Below, in pieces: positions 8,061 through 17,080 of a stretch of DNA of 29,952 nt (positions are counted from its first letter, which is position 1; the number at the start of each line of letters is the position of its first letter). The notes under the pieces are model-generated. The model ran no database searches, was not told where the DNA came from, and worked only from the letters and a program-made list of their open reading frames with translations. A program made the translations under genes and the position numbers. Origin of the DNA: an uncultured Oscillospiraceae bacterium (GTDB taxonomy: Bacteria; Bacillota_A; Clostridia; Oscillospirales; Oscillospiraceae); NCBI GenBank assembly GCA_910579155.1, contig CAJTTS010000039.1, positions 1 to 29,952 on the forward strand, read 5' to 3'.

Positions 8061-8114
8061 GAAAGCAAGGGGCCTTTGACGGTACACCGTATCGGTCAAG
8101 GGTCCCTTGCTTTC
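8061..8114 (-). terminator. Long imperfect hairpin terminator of the AraC gene
   Basis: GAAAGCAAGGGGCCTTTGAC (8061-8080) pairs with GGTCAAGGGTCCCTTGCTTTC (8094-8114), with one mismatch and a wobble. It forms a stem of about 19 bp that begins 2 bp past the TAA of the regulator gene (8117-8119). On the minus strand it is followed by ATTTCCATCTCTATCTTTT, moderately U-rich. It separates the regulator from the sulfatase operon downstream. Confidence 0.7.
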
Positions 8115-8116
8115 GT

Positions 8117-9295
8117 TTAGTCAGGCAGCTTGCCTGCCTTTCGAAACTCAGTAGGCGATAGTCCATATTCTTTCTTGAAGCACCTGGAAAAATAATTTCC
8201 ATCCAACATACCGACGTGAGTGCAGATACTGCTGATGCCCAAATTCGTATAGACCAGGAGCCCGGCTGCTGTCCGCATCCGCTGTTTACTGATATATGCG
8301 GTTGCGGGGATGCCCACCTCCTCATGAAATTTCGTTGAAAAGCAGTTAGGCGTCAAACTGACCGCTTCGGCAATCTCTATCACCGAAATCGGACGGGATA
8401 GGTTTCGGTGAATATAATCCAGGGCAATACCAATGCTTTGGCTATAGTTGCTGCTCCAGTTACTGCGTACCAATGCACAGCTCCGCTCGATCATCCTCTC
8501 GCTGTGGCGTTTCATGTCCGGCAGGTTTGCCGTCATTCTTATTTTTAGCTTGAAATCATCCATCAGGGCATTAGTGCTTGTATCCGGGACCCTGGCTCTG
8601 TGAAGAGCTACGATGGTCAATGTGCGCAGACGGCTGGTACCCTCTACAACGTCAATGAGGGAAAAGGCAGAGATCCTCCCCTGCATCATCTTATGATATG
8701 CGCCCAAGGCTTTTTCAAAATTTCCCGCCTGAACCTGCTCGATATAATAAAACATTATCCCGGCATCCTTGATAGAAGAATCCTTACTGTCTGTGTCACG
8801 GTATTCGGGGATCGGGGGAAGCTGTCCTTTTGCATAGGTCTGCATATTGATTTCCCGCTCTCCCGACTCTACGCCTGGACCAAATAAAGCCACGAACAGG
8901 GTCCTGACTGCCAGCTTGACCTGTGTCTCGGTAATCATCGGCAGATTCTTGTGATACGCAAAAAAAGTGTCTCGGTCTGCTTTTGATGCGAATTCATGAC
9001 CGGCGACCTCAGACGCCCGAAGTGTCTCATTCCGATAGGGGCCAATCAAAACAGCCTTATTTTCTACCGTTACGATGCAAAACGAAATGTGGTACCGGTT
9101 CTTAAAAAATAAACCCATCCGGTTGGGTGAATCGCGAAGGATCTGGAACGCGATATTATCCTCCTGCGCAGAGACATAGGGGGTCGGCAAAAAAAACTCC
9201 TCGACGTCCCGACTGCACATAATCGCATTCACGCCGTAAAAGGTTGAAATAAACAAAATACCTGTGTTGATTACAGCCTCTGCTACTGTGTCCAT
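8117..9295 (-). CDS. AraC-family transcriptional regulator
   Basis: This 392-residue regulator ends in a double helix-turn-helix AraC DNA-binding domain (about residues 290-388: IGIALDYIHRNLSRPISV, then IAEAVSLTPNCFSTKF, then YFSRCFKKEYGLSPTEFRK). The N-terminal 280 residues form a sensor region without a recognisable cupin motif. It contains a hydrophobic beta-rich segment (FCIVTVENKAVLIGPY) reminiscent of PocR/GAF-like sensors, but this is not certain. ATG at 9293-9295 is preferred because GGAGGG lies 7 nt before it; an in-frame GTG 23 codons upstream lacks such a site. It is transcribed divergently from the binding-protein gene and precedes the sulfatase operon. It is therefore the likely local activator responding to an imported sugar. 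Confidence 0.92.
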   Translation of the reverse strand: MDTVAEAVINTGILFISTFYGVNAIMCSRDVEEFFLPTPYVSAQEDNIAFQILRDSPNRMGLFFKNRYHISFCIVTVENKAVLIGPYRNETLRASEVAGHEFASKADRDTFFAYHKNLPMITETQVKLAVRTLFVALFGPGVESGEREINMQTYAKGQLPPIPEYRDTDSKDSSIKDAGIMFYYIEQVQAGNFEKALGAYHKMMQGRISAFSLIDVVEGTSRLRTLTIVALHRARVPDTSTNALMDDFKLKIRMTANLPDMKRHSERMIERSCALVRSNWSSNYSQSIGIALDYIHRNLSRPISVIEIAEAVSLTPNCFSTKFHEEVGIPATAYISKQRMRTAAGLLVYTNLGISSICTHVGMLDGNYFSRCFKKEYGLSPTEFRKAGKLPD

Positions 9296-9390
9296 GAATA
9301 ATCCCTCCGTTATTCTGCTTGTAGCCTTAAATCCAAAATTGTTTCGTATATCGTCAATTTGCACAAAAAATCCACAATTATTTCTACCTT

Positions 9391-9420
9391 AGCATATCAC
9401 TATTTCAGGAAAAAAGTCAA
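9391..9420 (-). promoter_or_regulatory. Sigma-A-type promoter candidate for the AraC gene
   Basis: On the minus strand TTGACT (9415-9420) is followed after 18 bp by TATGCT (9391-9396), giving a leader of about 90 nt before the ATG at 9295. A CTATT half-site (plus strand 9400-9404) sits between the two boxes. It matches the halves of the inverted repeat at 9427-9443, so autoregulation is possible. Confidence 0.5.
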
Positions 9421-9426
9421 GATTAA

Positions 9427-9471
9427 AATAGTTTTTTGCTATTTGTTCCAGGGCGAACCTGCTAACATAAA
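9427..9471 (+). promoter_or_regulatory. Candidate promoter and operator for the binding-protein operon
   Basis: An inverted repeat AATAG-N7-CTATT (9427-9443) abuts a weak -35 TTGTTC (9443-9448). After 17 bp comes CATAAA (9466-9471), giving about 45 nt of leader before the ATG at 9524. GTTC-N6-GAAC (9445-9458) forms a second small inverted repeat in the spacer. The first repeat has the same halves as the palindrome before the symporter gene. Function is inferred from position. Confidence 0.45.
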
Positions 9472-9523
9472 CTCACTGTAGCAAAGCGCAGTTTAAATAA
9501 AACAAACTTGAGGAGGAACAAAC

Positions 9524-11134
9524 ATGAAGAAAAGAACATTGCGCAAGATGCTAGCTCTGATGCTCAGCATCGCCATACTGTCCACAATTCTGGCTGCTTG
9601 CAACAATAATTCTTCCAACAGTAGCGAATCGTCCAGTCCGTCACAAGGCACCCCGGATGTTTTGCCCAGTGCTGACACCAGCAATGAAAGCATGAGTGAC
9701 GAAACACTCATTGTAGCTTTAATGGCCGAACCTACTACTATCACCGGATTAAACAGTTCTGCAACTGAAGCGAGCTTGGTGATTGCCGAATGTATCGGAG
9801 GAACTCTTTTGGAGTATGATAATGGCAACACAAAACCGTCTCTAGCAACCGGATATGAAACGATTGACGAAACCCATTACCGCTTTACCCTTCGTGATGG
9901 TGTCTGTTATTCCGATGGCACCCCCGTCACAGCCCAAGATGTTGTGTACAGCTTCACATGCTATGCAAACAGTGGTGTATCCTCTGCTTCCTATTTCAAT
10001 ATTGAGGAAACAGTAGCAGAAGATGATAAGCATGTTGTCGTAGCGTTTAATGAGTATGTGCCTGGCTGGGAATTTCTTGTGGCGGAAGGCAGTATGCCGA
10101 TTTATAGTGAGGCTGGTGTGGAAGCTGTTGGCGGTCTGGAGGCCACTGACCGCAATGCTCCGGTAGGTTGTGGTCGATACAAGATGAGTGAATGGAAGAG
10201 CGGCGAATATATTTTGATTGAGCGAAACGAAAATTATTGGGACAAAGACTATACGGGCTACTATAAGTACATCAAATTCATTGGTATTAGCGATGCATCT
10301 TCCCGGCTGTTGGCAGTTCAGAGCGGTGACGCAAACGTGGCCTATAAGATCACTGCCACAGATTACATTGCCCTGGAATCCAACCCCGATGTCGAGGGTG
10401 TGATTACGTCCAACATTGATGTGTATAACTTGGGATTCAATTGTTCCTCTGAGAAACTGAGTGACCCGAAAATCCGTGAGGCCCTGGCTTATGCCGTGGA
10501 CGCTGAGTCAGTGAATGCCCTGATCAACATGGGCCGCGGCAAGGTTGCTCAGGGCCTGTTCCCCGAATCCTTTCCCTACTATCACGAGGTTTATGAGGGC
10601 GGACACCTGCCCTTCGATCCCTCAAAAGCAAAGGATTTGCTCGCCGAAAACGGGTATCCGGAAGGTACCCTAACTCTTCGCCTCGTTTGTCTGGCAGGAA
10701 ACCAAAATATTGCCACAATCATTCAGGAAAGTATGCGGCAAGCAGGAGTTACGGTGGATATCATTGTTGAGGAACAAAGTGTCTATGTTCAGGATGCCCG
10801 CAGCGGCAATTACGATTTGCAGATTATGACAACCAGTCTGGGATCCGTGCAACCCAACTGCTTTAACCAAGTGTCGCCAGCTCAGATTGGAAAGTCAATT
10901 GGTCAATGCCGCATCACCGACCCTGTAATGGCTGAAATGTGTGAGCGCGCGGCATCTTCTAATCCAGCAACTCAGGAACAGGGTTTCAGCGACATTATTG
11001 ACTACGTTTTTGAGAATTACTGTCTTGTTGGCCTGTGTACCCAGAGCAAATACTGTGCTGTTACATCTGGCATCGAGGGACTGACTGTTGGTACCCGAAT
11101 GAGTTATATTGATGTCTCTTATATGCACAAATAG
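9524..11134 (+). CDS. ABC transporter substrate-binding lipoprotein, family 5 (Dpp/Opp type)
   Basis: The 536-residue extracellular solute-binding protein has a lipoprotein signal: basic MKKRTLRK, a hydrophobic stretch, then the lipobox LAAC with the lipidated Cys near residue 26. A Ser/Asn-rich linker follows. The mature part has the family 5 features: EPTTITGLN, GGTLLEYDNGNTKPSLATGYE, FTLRDGVCYSDGTPVTAQDVVYS (split here for brevity) and a DPKIREALAYAVD motif around residue 315. GGAGG lies 7 nt before the ATG. The protein captures peptides or, in several known cases, oligosaccharides, outside the cell. Its permease and ATPase genes lie 5 kb downstream, after two sulfatases and a GH3 enzyme, which points to a sulfated glycan or glycopeptide ligand. 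Ligand not proven. Confidence 0.93.
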   Translation: MKKRTLRKMLALMLSIAILSTILAACNNNSSNSSESSSPSQGTPDVLPSADTSNESMSDETLIVALMAEPTTITGLNSSATEASLVIAECIGGTLLEYDNGNTKPSLATGYETIDETHYRFTLRDGVCYSDGTPVTAQDVVYSFTCYANSGVSSASYFNIEETVAEDDKHVVVAFNEYVPGWEFLVAEGSMPIYSEAGVEAVGGLEATDRNAPVGCGRYKMSEWKSGEYILIERNENYWDKDYTGYYKYIKFIGISDASSRLLAVQSGDANVAYKITATDYIALESNPDVEGVITSNIDVYNLGFNCSSEKLSDPKIREALAYAVDAESVNALINMGRGKVAQGLFPESFPYYHEVYEGGHLPFDPSKAKDLLAENGYPEGTLTLRLVCLAGNQNIATIIQESMRQAGVTVDIIVEEQSVYVQDARSGNYDLQIMTTSLGSVQPNCFNQVSPAQIGKSIGQCRITDPVMAEMCERAASSNPATQEQGFSDIIDYVFENYCLVGLCTQSKYCAVTSGIEGLTVGTRMSYIDVSYMHK

Positions 11135-11173
11135 GCATTTGCCGTAATGAAACTCTAATTTAATCATAAAAAG

Positions 11174-11213
11174 CGAAAGGCGGCTGGCCTGTCAACAGGA
11201 CTGCCGCCTTTCG
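11174..11213 (+). terminator. Intercistronic hairpin between binding protein and sulfatase
   Basis: CGAAAGGCGGC (11174-11184) pairs perfectly with 11203-11213. An inner CCTGT/ACAGG stem completes a long hairpin 40 bp after the binding-protein stop. No T run follows. Such stems behind a binding-protein gene commonly stabilise its mRNA and reduce read-through, so that the binding protein is made in excess of downstream genes. That role is inferred here. Confidence 0.5.
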
Positions 11214-11233
11214 GGTTAGGAAGTGATTTGAAG

Positions 11234-12718
11234 ATGCCAGAAAAACCCGACATTCTTCTGATTATGAGTGATCAACATGCTGCATTTTATACTGGGCATG
11301 AGGGGGGAATAGTAGAGACACCAAATATTGACGCTATTGCTGCGGAAGGAACTAGATTTGCGAATCACTACACCTCATGTCCTTTGTGCGTACCGGCACG
11401 AATGAGCTTTTTGACTGGGCGGCTCCCGACCAAGATAGGCGTAACAAGCAACACTCAGACGATTGCGGAGACAACGCCTACGTTTCTATTTCCACTCGTA
11501 AGCGTCGGATACGAGACGGTTTTGATTGGCCGGATGCATTTCAGAGGGAAGGATCTGCGGCATGGTTTCACAAAGCGGTTCGGTGGCGATATGACTTCAA
11601 CCTGCTGGGCCCCTCAATGGAAGGAGATATGTGCGGAACGAGGACAGAAACTTGTTGCCACGTTTTCCACTAAGGGATGTCTCGATCTTTTGGGTGCCGG
11701 AGAAAGCCCTGTTCGACACTATGACAGCATGGTGGTTCAAACTGCTCTGGATTATCTTGCATCGCCCCATGAAAAGCCACAGTTCATCGTAGTTGGCACA
11801 TTTGGGCCTCATTTTCCTTATGTAGCGGACGAAAAGCTGTATAAAAAATACAAGAACAAAGCATATTTGCCGCCTACATTTGATGAAATCCCGGACTATG
11901 TGATGGAAAACCCTTGGCTCCATGCGCATTGCAAACAGGTAGATAATTTTGCTGGGCTTAACGCCGTTGCGGCCTACTGCGCATTAATCGAAGAATGCGA
12001 CCGAAATGTCGGCAAAATCATAAGCGCATTCAAAGCATATAGCCAACAGAACAATCGGGAAATTATATACGGATATATCAGTGATCACGGTGACACCGTA
12101 GGTGCAAGACATATGTATGGAAAACAAACCTTTTTTGAAGATTCGGCAAGAATTCCCTTTTTGCTTGCTGGTTGCGGTATTCCCCAGGGCAAGACGGTAG
12201 ATACCAACACCAGCATCATGGATGTTGGATCGACCTTGTGTGAATTAGCGGGAACACGCTATGAAGGCCGTTTTGTTGATGGCATCAGTTTGGTTCCTCA
12301 TATAAAAAATGGGACCATGAAGAATTTTCGGCCTGTTATCAGCCAGTTTATTGAAAGCCACGGCGGAGGGCAACAACCCTATAATGACGAACATAGAACT
12401 GCCTATGGCGTAATGGTTCGCAGAGGGAAATGGAAATATGTCGAATACCATGGGGCAGAAGATCAAGCCGTTCTCATTGATGTGCAGGCTGATCCTAATG
12501 AAAGAAAAAATCTTGCTAAGCTGTTTCCCCAAATTAGGCAGGAAATGCATGAGCTCGCAATAATGACCGTAGATCCTCGCATAGCCGAGATGGAGCACCA
12601 GGATCGTGAGACAATGTTTAACTGGTTGCAAACGTATGAAAGGGTGTCTGGATTCAGTGATCAAGAGCGTTGGAAGGACAATCCAGTTACGGCAAGAGGC
12701 CAGAACATTGTCCCATAA
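11234..12718 (+). CDS. Cys-type sulfatase with CVPAR motif, cytoplasmic
   Basis: The 494-residue type I sulfatase has its formylglycine motif CVPAR at residues 52-56, followed by MSFLTGRLP. First metal site is MSDQH (residues 11-15) and second is SDHGDTVG near residues 283-290, with the downstream GKQTFFEDSARIPFL segment typical of choline-sulfatase-like and iduronate-type members. The start is ambiguous: TTG at 11228 is only 4 nt from GGAAG, while ATG at 11234 is 10 nt away; ATG is preferred. No signal peptide is seen. It lies between the binding protein and a GH3 enzyme in the rightward operon, so it probably acts on the imported oligosaccharide before or between glycosidic cleavages. Substrate not assignable. 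Confidence 0.92.
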   Translation: MPEKPDILLIMSDQHAAFYTGHEGGIVETPNIDAIAAEGTRFANHYTSCPLCVPARMSFLTGRLPTKIGVTSNTQTIAETTPTFLFPLVSVGYETVLIGRMHFRGKDLRHGFTKRFGGDMTSTCWAPQWKEICAERGQKLVATFSTKGCLDLLGAGESPVRHYDSMVVQTALDYLASPHEKPQFIVVGTFGPHFPYVADEKLYKKYKNKAYLPPTFDEIPDYVMENPWLHAHCKQVDNFAGLNAVAAYCALIEECDRNVGKIISAFKAYSQQNNREIIYGYISDHGDTVGARHMYGKQTFFEDSARIPFLLAGCGIPQGKTVDTNTSIMDVGSTLCELAGTRYEGRFVDGISLVPHIKNGTMKNFRPVISQFIESHGGGQQPYNDEHRTAYGVMVRRGKWKYVEYHGAEDQAVLIDVQADPNERKNLAKLFPQIRQEMHELAIMTVDPRIAEMEHQDRETMFNWLQTYERVSGFSDQERWKDNPVTARGQNIVP

Positions 12719-12777
12719 AGCATAGGATTTTCTCTGGTTGAATGCCATAAGTCCAAAGGGAAAAAGGGGTTGTACAA

Positions 12778-14463
12778 GTGATTGAATTAAAGAAAAAACC
12801 CTTCTGTTTAAATGATGCAGCTATTGAATGGATAGAACAAGTCAAATACAAAATGAGTCTGGATGAAAAAATTGGCCAGCTTTTCGTCCCCATTGGGTAT
12901 TCAGGCGATCATAAGTATTTAGACGATGTGATGCTTCGCCACCATATTGGTGGAATCATGTATCGCCAAGGCAGGGCAGAGGATGTGCAAAATACTTTTC
13001 GGTATCTTCAATGTCATAGTCCTGTACCACTTCTTATAGGTGCAAATCTGGAAATGGGAGGCAATGGGATTGCCACTGATGGCACCATATTTGGTCGGCA
13101 GATGCAAATAGCGGCAACCGGAAACACAGAACAGGCCTACCGTTTGGGAAAAGTATCCTGTGCTGAGGCTAAGGCAGTGGGATGCAATTGGAGTTTCGCG
13201 CCAGTGGTAGATATTGACTTGAACTACCATAACCCCATCACAAATGTTCGCACATACGGGCAAGACCCAAATCAGGTATTGCAATATGCCTTGGCCTATA
13301 AAAGAGGAGCAGATGAAGAAGGTTTTGCTGTTGCAATCAAACATTTTCCTGGTGATGGTGTGGATGAGGTAGACCAGCATATCTTGGTGTCCGTCAATAG
13401 CTTGACCTGTGAAGAATGGGATGCCACTTATGGAAAAGTTTATCAAGGGTTGATTGATGATGGAGCCATGACTTGCATGGTAGGCCATATAGCCCAGCCA
13501 GCTTATCAGGAAGCAATTGACGGAAAAAAAGAACAGGCATTGATACCAGCAACACTATCTCCAGCCCTGCTGTCAGGCCTCCTCAGAAAAAAATTAGGAT
13601 TTAATGGATTGATCATCACGGACTCCACTTGTATGGTTGGCTTTAATGTCCTGATGCCGAGGAGCCAGAGTGTTCCTTACGCCATTGAGGCAGGTTGCGA
13701 TATGTTCCTGTTCAATAAAGATCTGGAGGAAGATTTTCAATACATGAAAGGAGGCTACCTAACTGGCATTCTCTCTGAGAAACGGCTAGACGAAGCGTTA
13801 ACTCGCATTTTAGCAACCAAAGCTGCATTGGGACTTCACAAGTTATCCTCGCAGCAACGGGTTCCCGCCCCACAAGCTTTAGAAGTCATCGGTTGCAAAG
13901 AATTTAGAACTTGGGCAAAAGAATGTGCGGAACAATCTGTCACGCTGGTCAAAGATACGCAAAGAGCACTGCCGCTTTCCCCATCAAAAACGCCGAAGAT
14001 CTTATTGGAGGTTCTGGGGAATTTTGAATCCTCCAAGCGCGTGGAGACAACATACAAATCCTTGTTGGAGGATGCGGGTTTCCAGGTGATTGTTTATCAG
14101 AAGGAGGTGTTTGGGACCGCTGACTTCAAAGTGGAAACATTTCGGTCTCGCTATGATTTGGTGCTTTATGTGGGAAACATGGAAACAGGTTCGAATCAAG
14201 TTACTAATCGGTATCAATGGTTCACTTTCCATGGAAATGGTGACAATTGTCCTTGGTTTACGGCAGAACGTCCAGTAGTTTATGTGAGCCATGGAAACCC
14301 TTACGCGCTGTTGGATGCCCCGCAAATCAAAACATTTATCAATGCATATACCAACCATGATGATGTCATCCAAGCGACAGTTGGAAAACTGGTTGGCAAA
14401 AGTGCATTCAAAGGTATTAGTCCAATCGATCCATTCTGTGGGAAAAGATACTTAAGTTATTGA
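12778..14463 (+). CDS. GH3 beta-N-acetylhexosaminidase/phosphorylase-like enzyme (copy A)
   Basis: The 561-residue GH3 protein belongs to the NagZ/Nag3 subgroup. The signature KHFPGDGVDEVDQH (residues 188-201) carries the Asp199-x-His201 dyad that serves as acid/base in that subgroup. The canonical motif has KHFPGHG, so Asp replaces the His at residue 193. The nucleophile is Asp282 in IITDSTCM. About 200 residues follow the barrel, making it much longer than NagZ (about 340). There is no signal peptide. GTG start at 12778 after AAGGGG; alignment with copy B (21212) supports this start. Enzymes with the dyad hydrolyse beta-N-acetylglucosaminides or act as retaining phosphorylases. It sits between two sulfatases, which suggests a GlcNAc-containing sulfated substrate. 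Specificity is inferred. Confidence 0.9.
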   Translation: MIELKKKPFCLNDAAIEWIEQVKYKMSLDEKIGQLFVPIGYSGDHKYLDDVMLRHHIGGIMYRQGRAEDVQNTFRYLQCHSPVPLLIGANLEMGGNGIATDGTIFGRQMQIAATGNTEQAYRLGKVSCAEAKAVGCNWSFAPVVDIDLNYHNPITNVRTYGQDPNQVLQYALAYKRGADEEGFAVAIKHFPGDGVDEVDQHILVSVNSLTCEEWDATYGKVYQGLIDDGAMTCMVGHIAQPAYQEAIDGKKEQALIPATLSPALLSGLLRKKLGFNGLIITDSTCMVGFNVLMPRSQSVPYAIEAGCDMFLFNKDLEEDFQYMKGGYLTGILSEKRLDEALTRILATKAALGLHKLSSQQRVPAPQALEVIGCKEFRTWAKECAEQSVTLVKDTQRALPLSPSKTPKILLEVLGNFESSKRVETTYKSLLEDAGFQVIVYQKEVFGTADFKVETFRSRYDLVLYVGNMETGSNQVTNRYQWFTFHGNGDNCPWFTAERPVVYVSHGNPYALLDAPQIKTFINAYTNHDDVIQATVGKLVGKSAFKGISPIDPFCGKRYLSY

Positions 14464-14472
14464 GGTGGTGCT

Positions 14473-15987
14473 ATGAACATACTTCTCATTGATATTGACA
14501 CACTTCGACCGGATCACATGGGTTGCTATGGATATCAACGCAATACTACTCCATGCATAGACAGGATTGCCAAAGAGGGGGTTTGCTTCAATGAATACTA
14601 CTGCTCTGATGCACCCTGTCTCCCCAGTCGGGCCGCACTTATAACTGGCCAATTCGGAATCCATAACGGTGTAGTTGGCCATGGGGGAACATCTGCTGAC
14701 CGCCGACTCGATGGTCCTGAACGGGCCATGCAGGATAGAAGCGGAAAATACAATCTGCCGGTATTGCTGCAAGCCCATGGATACTACACCGTTTCATGTA
14801 GCTCATTTGCTCCTCGCCATGGTGCCTGGTGGTTCAATGCAGGCTTCCGCGAGTTATATAATGGTGGAAAGAATGGGCTTGAGACTGCAGATGAAATGAC
14901 GCCGTGGGCAGTGAATTGGCTGGAAAACAATGCGAAAAAAACAGATAGAGTGCCTTGGTTCCTACACTTTCATCTCTGGGATCCCCATATGCCTGCCCGT
15001 ACTCCCTCTGAAGTCAAAAACCATTTTGAGGACGAGCCACTGGCCGATCGTTGGATGACGCAGGATCGTATTGATTGCCAGCGACGGCACAATGTTGGGC
15101 CTCATTCCAGCATGGAAGTCACAGGTTATGATGACAATGGCCGTGCCAAAGGCCGTCAGGTGCTTCATATTGCTGATATGGCTGACTATAAAGCAGACAT
15201 TGATGGGTATGACCTTGGTGTCTGGTACGCAGACTATCACATTGGGAAGTTGATTGATAAGCTGAAAGAGTTGAATATCTACAATGATACAGCCGTGATC
15301 GTTACCAGTGACCACGGAGAGTGCCTAGGTGAACTCGGCATTTACAATGAACACGGCGATGCCGATTATTGCACCACCCACGTTCCAATGATTATAAAAT
15401 GGCCTGGTGCCGCATCTGGAATCAAATTGAACGGGCTTCATTATAATGTCGATTTACTCCCTACATTAGCAGAGCTCTTAGGTGGTTTCCGCACACTTCC
15501 CTTGCCCGCCGGTTGCGGAAAAGGCCCGGAGAATTTCTATGACGGCGAAAGTTACGCACATGATTTGCTGCGGGGTTTGGATTTGAGTGGTCGCGAGTAT
15601 TTAGTGGTTAGCCAATGTGCTCATGTGTGTCAGCGTGCTGTTCGCTTCGGCAACTTCATTTATATTCGCACATACCACGATGGATACCATCTCACACCGG
15701 ATGAAGAGCTTTTCAACGTCAAAGAGGATCCTCATGAGACACATAATCTTGCCAATGAGCTGCCAGAGGTCTGCTGGCATGGAGCATGGTATCTCGAACA
15801 TTGGACGGCACAGCAAATGTTAAAAATGAGCGGCCAGTATTTTGACGATCCCATGTGGCGCGTTATCCACGAAGGCGGGCCATTCCACTGTAAGGGACAT
15901 CTATCGGAATATTGCGACAGGCTAAACCGCACTGGGCGGAGCTGGGCAACGCAAGAGTTGACGAAGCGTCACCCAACCGAGTTTTAG
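14473..15987 (+). CDS. Cys-type sulfatase with CLPSR motif, cytoplasmic
   Basis: The 504-residue type I sulfatase starts with MNILLIDIDTLRPDHMGCYGY, the DTLRxDHxGCYGY pattern of one large sulfatase branch. The formylglycine motif CLPSR is at residues 49-53, followed by AALITGQFG. The second metal site is TSDHGECLGELG near residues 278-289. HLWDPHMPA near residue 168 supplies the conserved His region. ATG follows GGTGG, 9 bp after the GH3 stop, so the genes are tightly linked. No signal peptide is present. It is the last enzyme gene before the permeases. Its early motif differs from the other sulfatases, implying a different sulfated position or sugar. Substrate not assignable. Confidence 0.93.
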   Translation: MNILLIDIDTLRPDHMGCYGYQRNTTPCIDRIAKEGVCFNEYYCSDAPCLPSRAALITGQFGIHNGVVGHGGTSADRRLDGPERAMQDRSGKYNLPVLLQAHGYYTVSCSSFAPRHGAWWFNAGFRELYNGGKNGLETADEMTPWAVNWLENNAKKTDRVPWFLHFHLWDPHMPARTPSEVKNHFEDEPLADRWMTQDRIDCQRRHNVGPHSSMEVTGYDDNGRAKGRQVLHIADMADYKADIDGYDLGVWYADYHIGKLIDKLKELNIYNDTAVIVTSDHGECLGELGIYNEHGDADYCTTHVPMIIKWPGAASGIKLNGLHYNVDLLPTLAELLGGFRTLPLPAGCGKGPENFYDGESYAHDLLRGLDLSGREYLVVSQCAHVCQRAVRFGNFIYIRTYHDGYHLTPDEELFNVKEDPHETHNLANELPEVCWHGAWYLEHWTAQQMLKMSGQYFDDPMWRVIHEGGPFHCKGHLSEYCDRLNRTGRSWATQELTKRHPTEF

Positions 15988-16041
15988 ATGGGCTGCTTAT
16001 AGTGATGAACCTGCTGATATGTTCAAATACTTGAAAAAGGA

Positions 16042-17076
16042 ATGGTGAGTTCCGTGAAACAAATGGTGCGTTTTCTGGTCAAGCGTATTCTGATGTTGAT
16101 TCCCATTATGCTGGGCGTCATTATCATCATTTTCTGTATCCGCGCTGTTACCCCAGGTAATCCGGTGGATAGCCTTTTGAGTGAAATGGCTACGGACGAA
16201 CAGCGTGCGGCACTTGAGGCCGAGCTTAATTTAGATAAGCCCCTTCCAGTACAGTTCCTTTACTATGTTAAAGGTGTTGTGACGGGAGATTTTGGGACAA
16301 GCTACACTACTCATGAGCCCGTTCTGAAAGAAATCTTAGAGCGTTTTCCAACTTCTATCAAAGTTTGCTTTGGCGCGGTTTTCATTGGTCTGGTATTGGG
16401 TGTTCCTCTGGGGATCATCTCTGCTCTCAAGCAATACAGTTGGCTGGACAGCATCGTCTTGGTACTCTCCATGATTGCCAATGCCACGCCCGGTTTCTGT
16501 CTGGCTTTCGTTCTGATTACTATTTTCTCCTTGAACTTGGGATGGCTTCCCGCTGTTGGCTTGCAAAGCTGGAAAGGATATATTCTCCCGATGGCGACAA
16601 TCGGCCTGGCTAGTCTGGCTAATTATACCCGTATCACTCGCTCTTCAATGTTGGAGGTTATTCGTCAGGACTATATCCGTACCGCCCGCGCTAAGGGACA
16701 AAACGAGTTTAACATCACATGGAGCCATGCCCTACGTAATGCGGCTGTCCCCATTGTTGCCTCAGCAGGTCAGCAGGTGGGCCATCAACTAGGCGGAGCT
16801 CTTATCGTTGAAACTGTTTTCGGACTTCCCGGATTGGGCAAGTATATTGGCGATGCGGTCGGCCTTCGAAACTGGCCTGCGCTCCAAGGAGGAGTTCTGT
16901 TTCTTGCTTTGGTCTTTACATTAGTTAATCTGGCAACCGATATTGGATTTACTTTAGTAAATCCGCGGCTGAAATCCTCTATTATGAACAGTAAGGAGAC
17001 CAAACTTGAAAAGTGGCTGGCTGGCAAAAAGGCAAATCAGCAAAAAATACTGCTGTCAAAGCGTGAAGGAGGTTAG
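16042..17076 (+). CDS. ABC transporter permease, DppB/OppB type
   Basis: The protein of up to 344 residues has about six membrane helices. The first is FLVKRILMLIPIMLGVIIIIF, split here as FLVKRILML and IPIMLGVIIIIF. The binding-protein-dependent permease EAA loop is around LEVIRQDYIRTARAKG (near residue 215). The start is uncertain: ATG at 16042 directly abuts AAGGA, so GTG at 16054 or ATG at 16063 may be the true one (homologues usually begin just before RFLxKR). It forms the membrane channel with the next gene. It follows the sulfatase by 54 bp and precedes the second permease by 4 bp in one operon. Confidence 0.92.
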   Translation: MVSSVKQMVRFLVKRILMLIPIMLGVIIIIFCIRAVTPGNPVDSLLSEMATDEQRAALEAELNLDKPLPVQFLYYVKGVVTGDFGTSYTTHEPVLKEILERFPTSIKVCFGAVFIGLVLGVPLGIISALKQYSWLDSIVLVLSMIANATPGFCLAFVLITIFSLNLGWLPAVGLQSWKGYILPMATIGLASLANYTRITRSSMLEVIRQDYIRTARAKGQNEFNITWSHALRNAAVPIVASAGQQVGHQLGGALIVETVFGLPGLGKYIGDAVGLRNWPALQGGVLFLALVFTLVNLATDIGFTLVNPRLKSSIMNSKETKLEKWLAGKKANQQKILLSKREGG

Positions 17077-17080
17077 ATCA

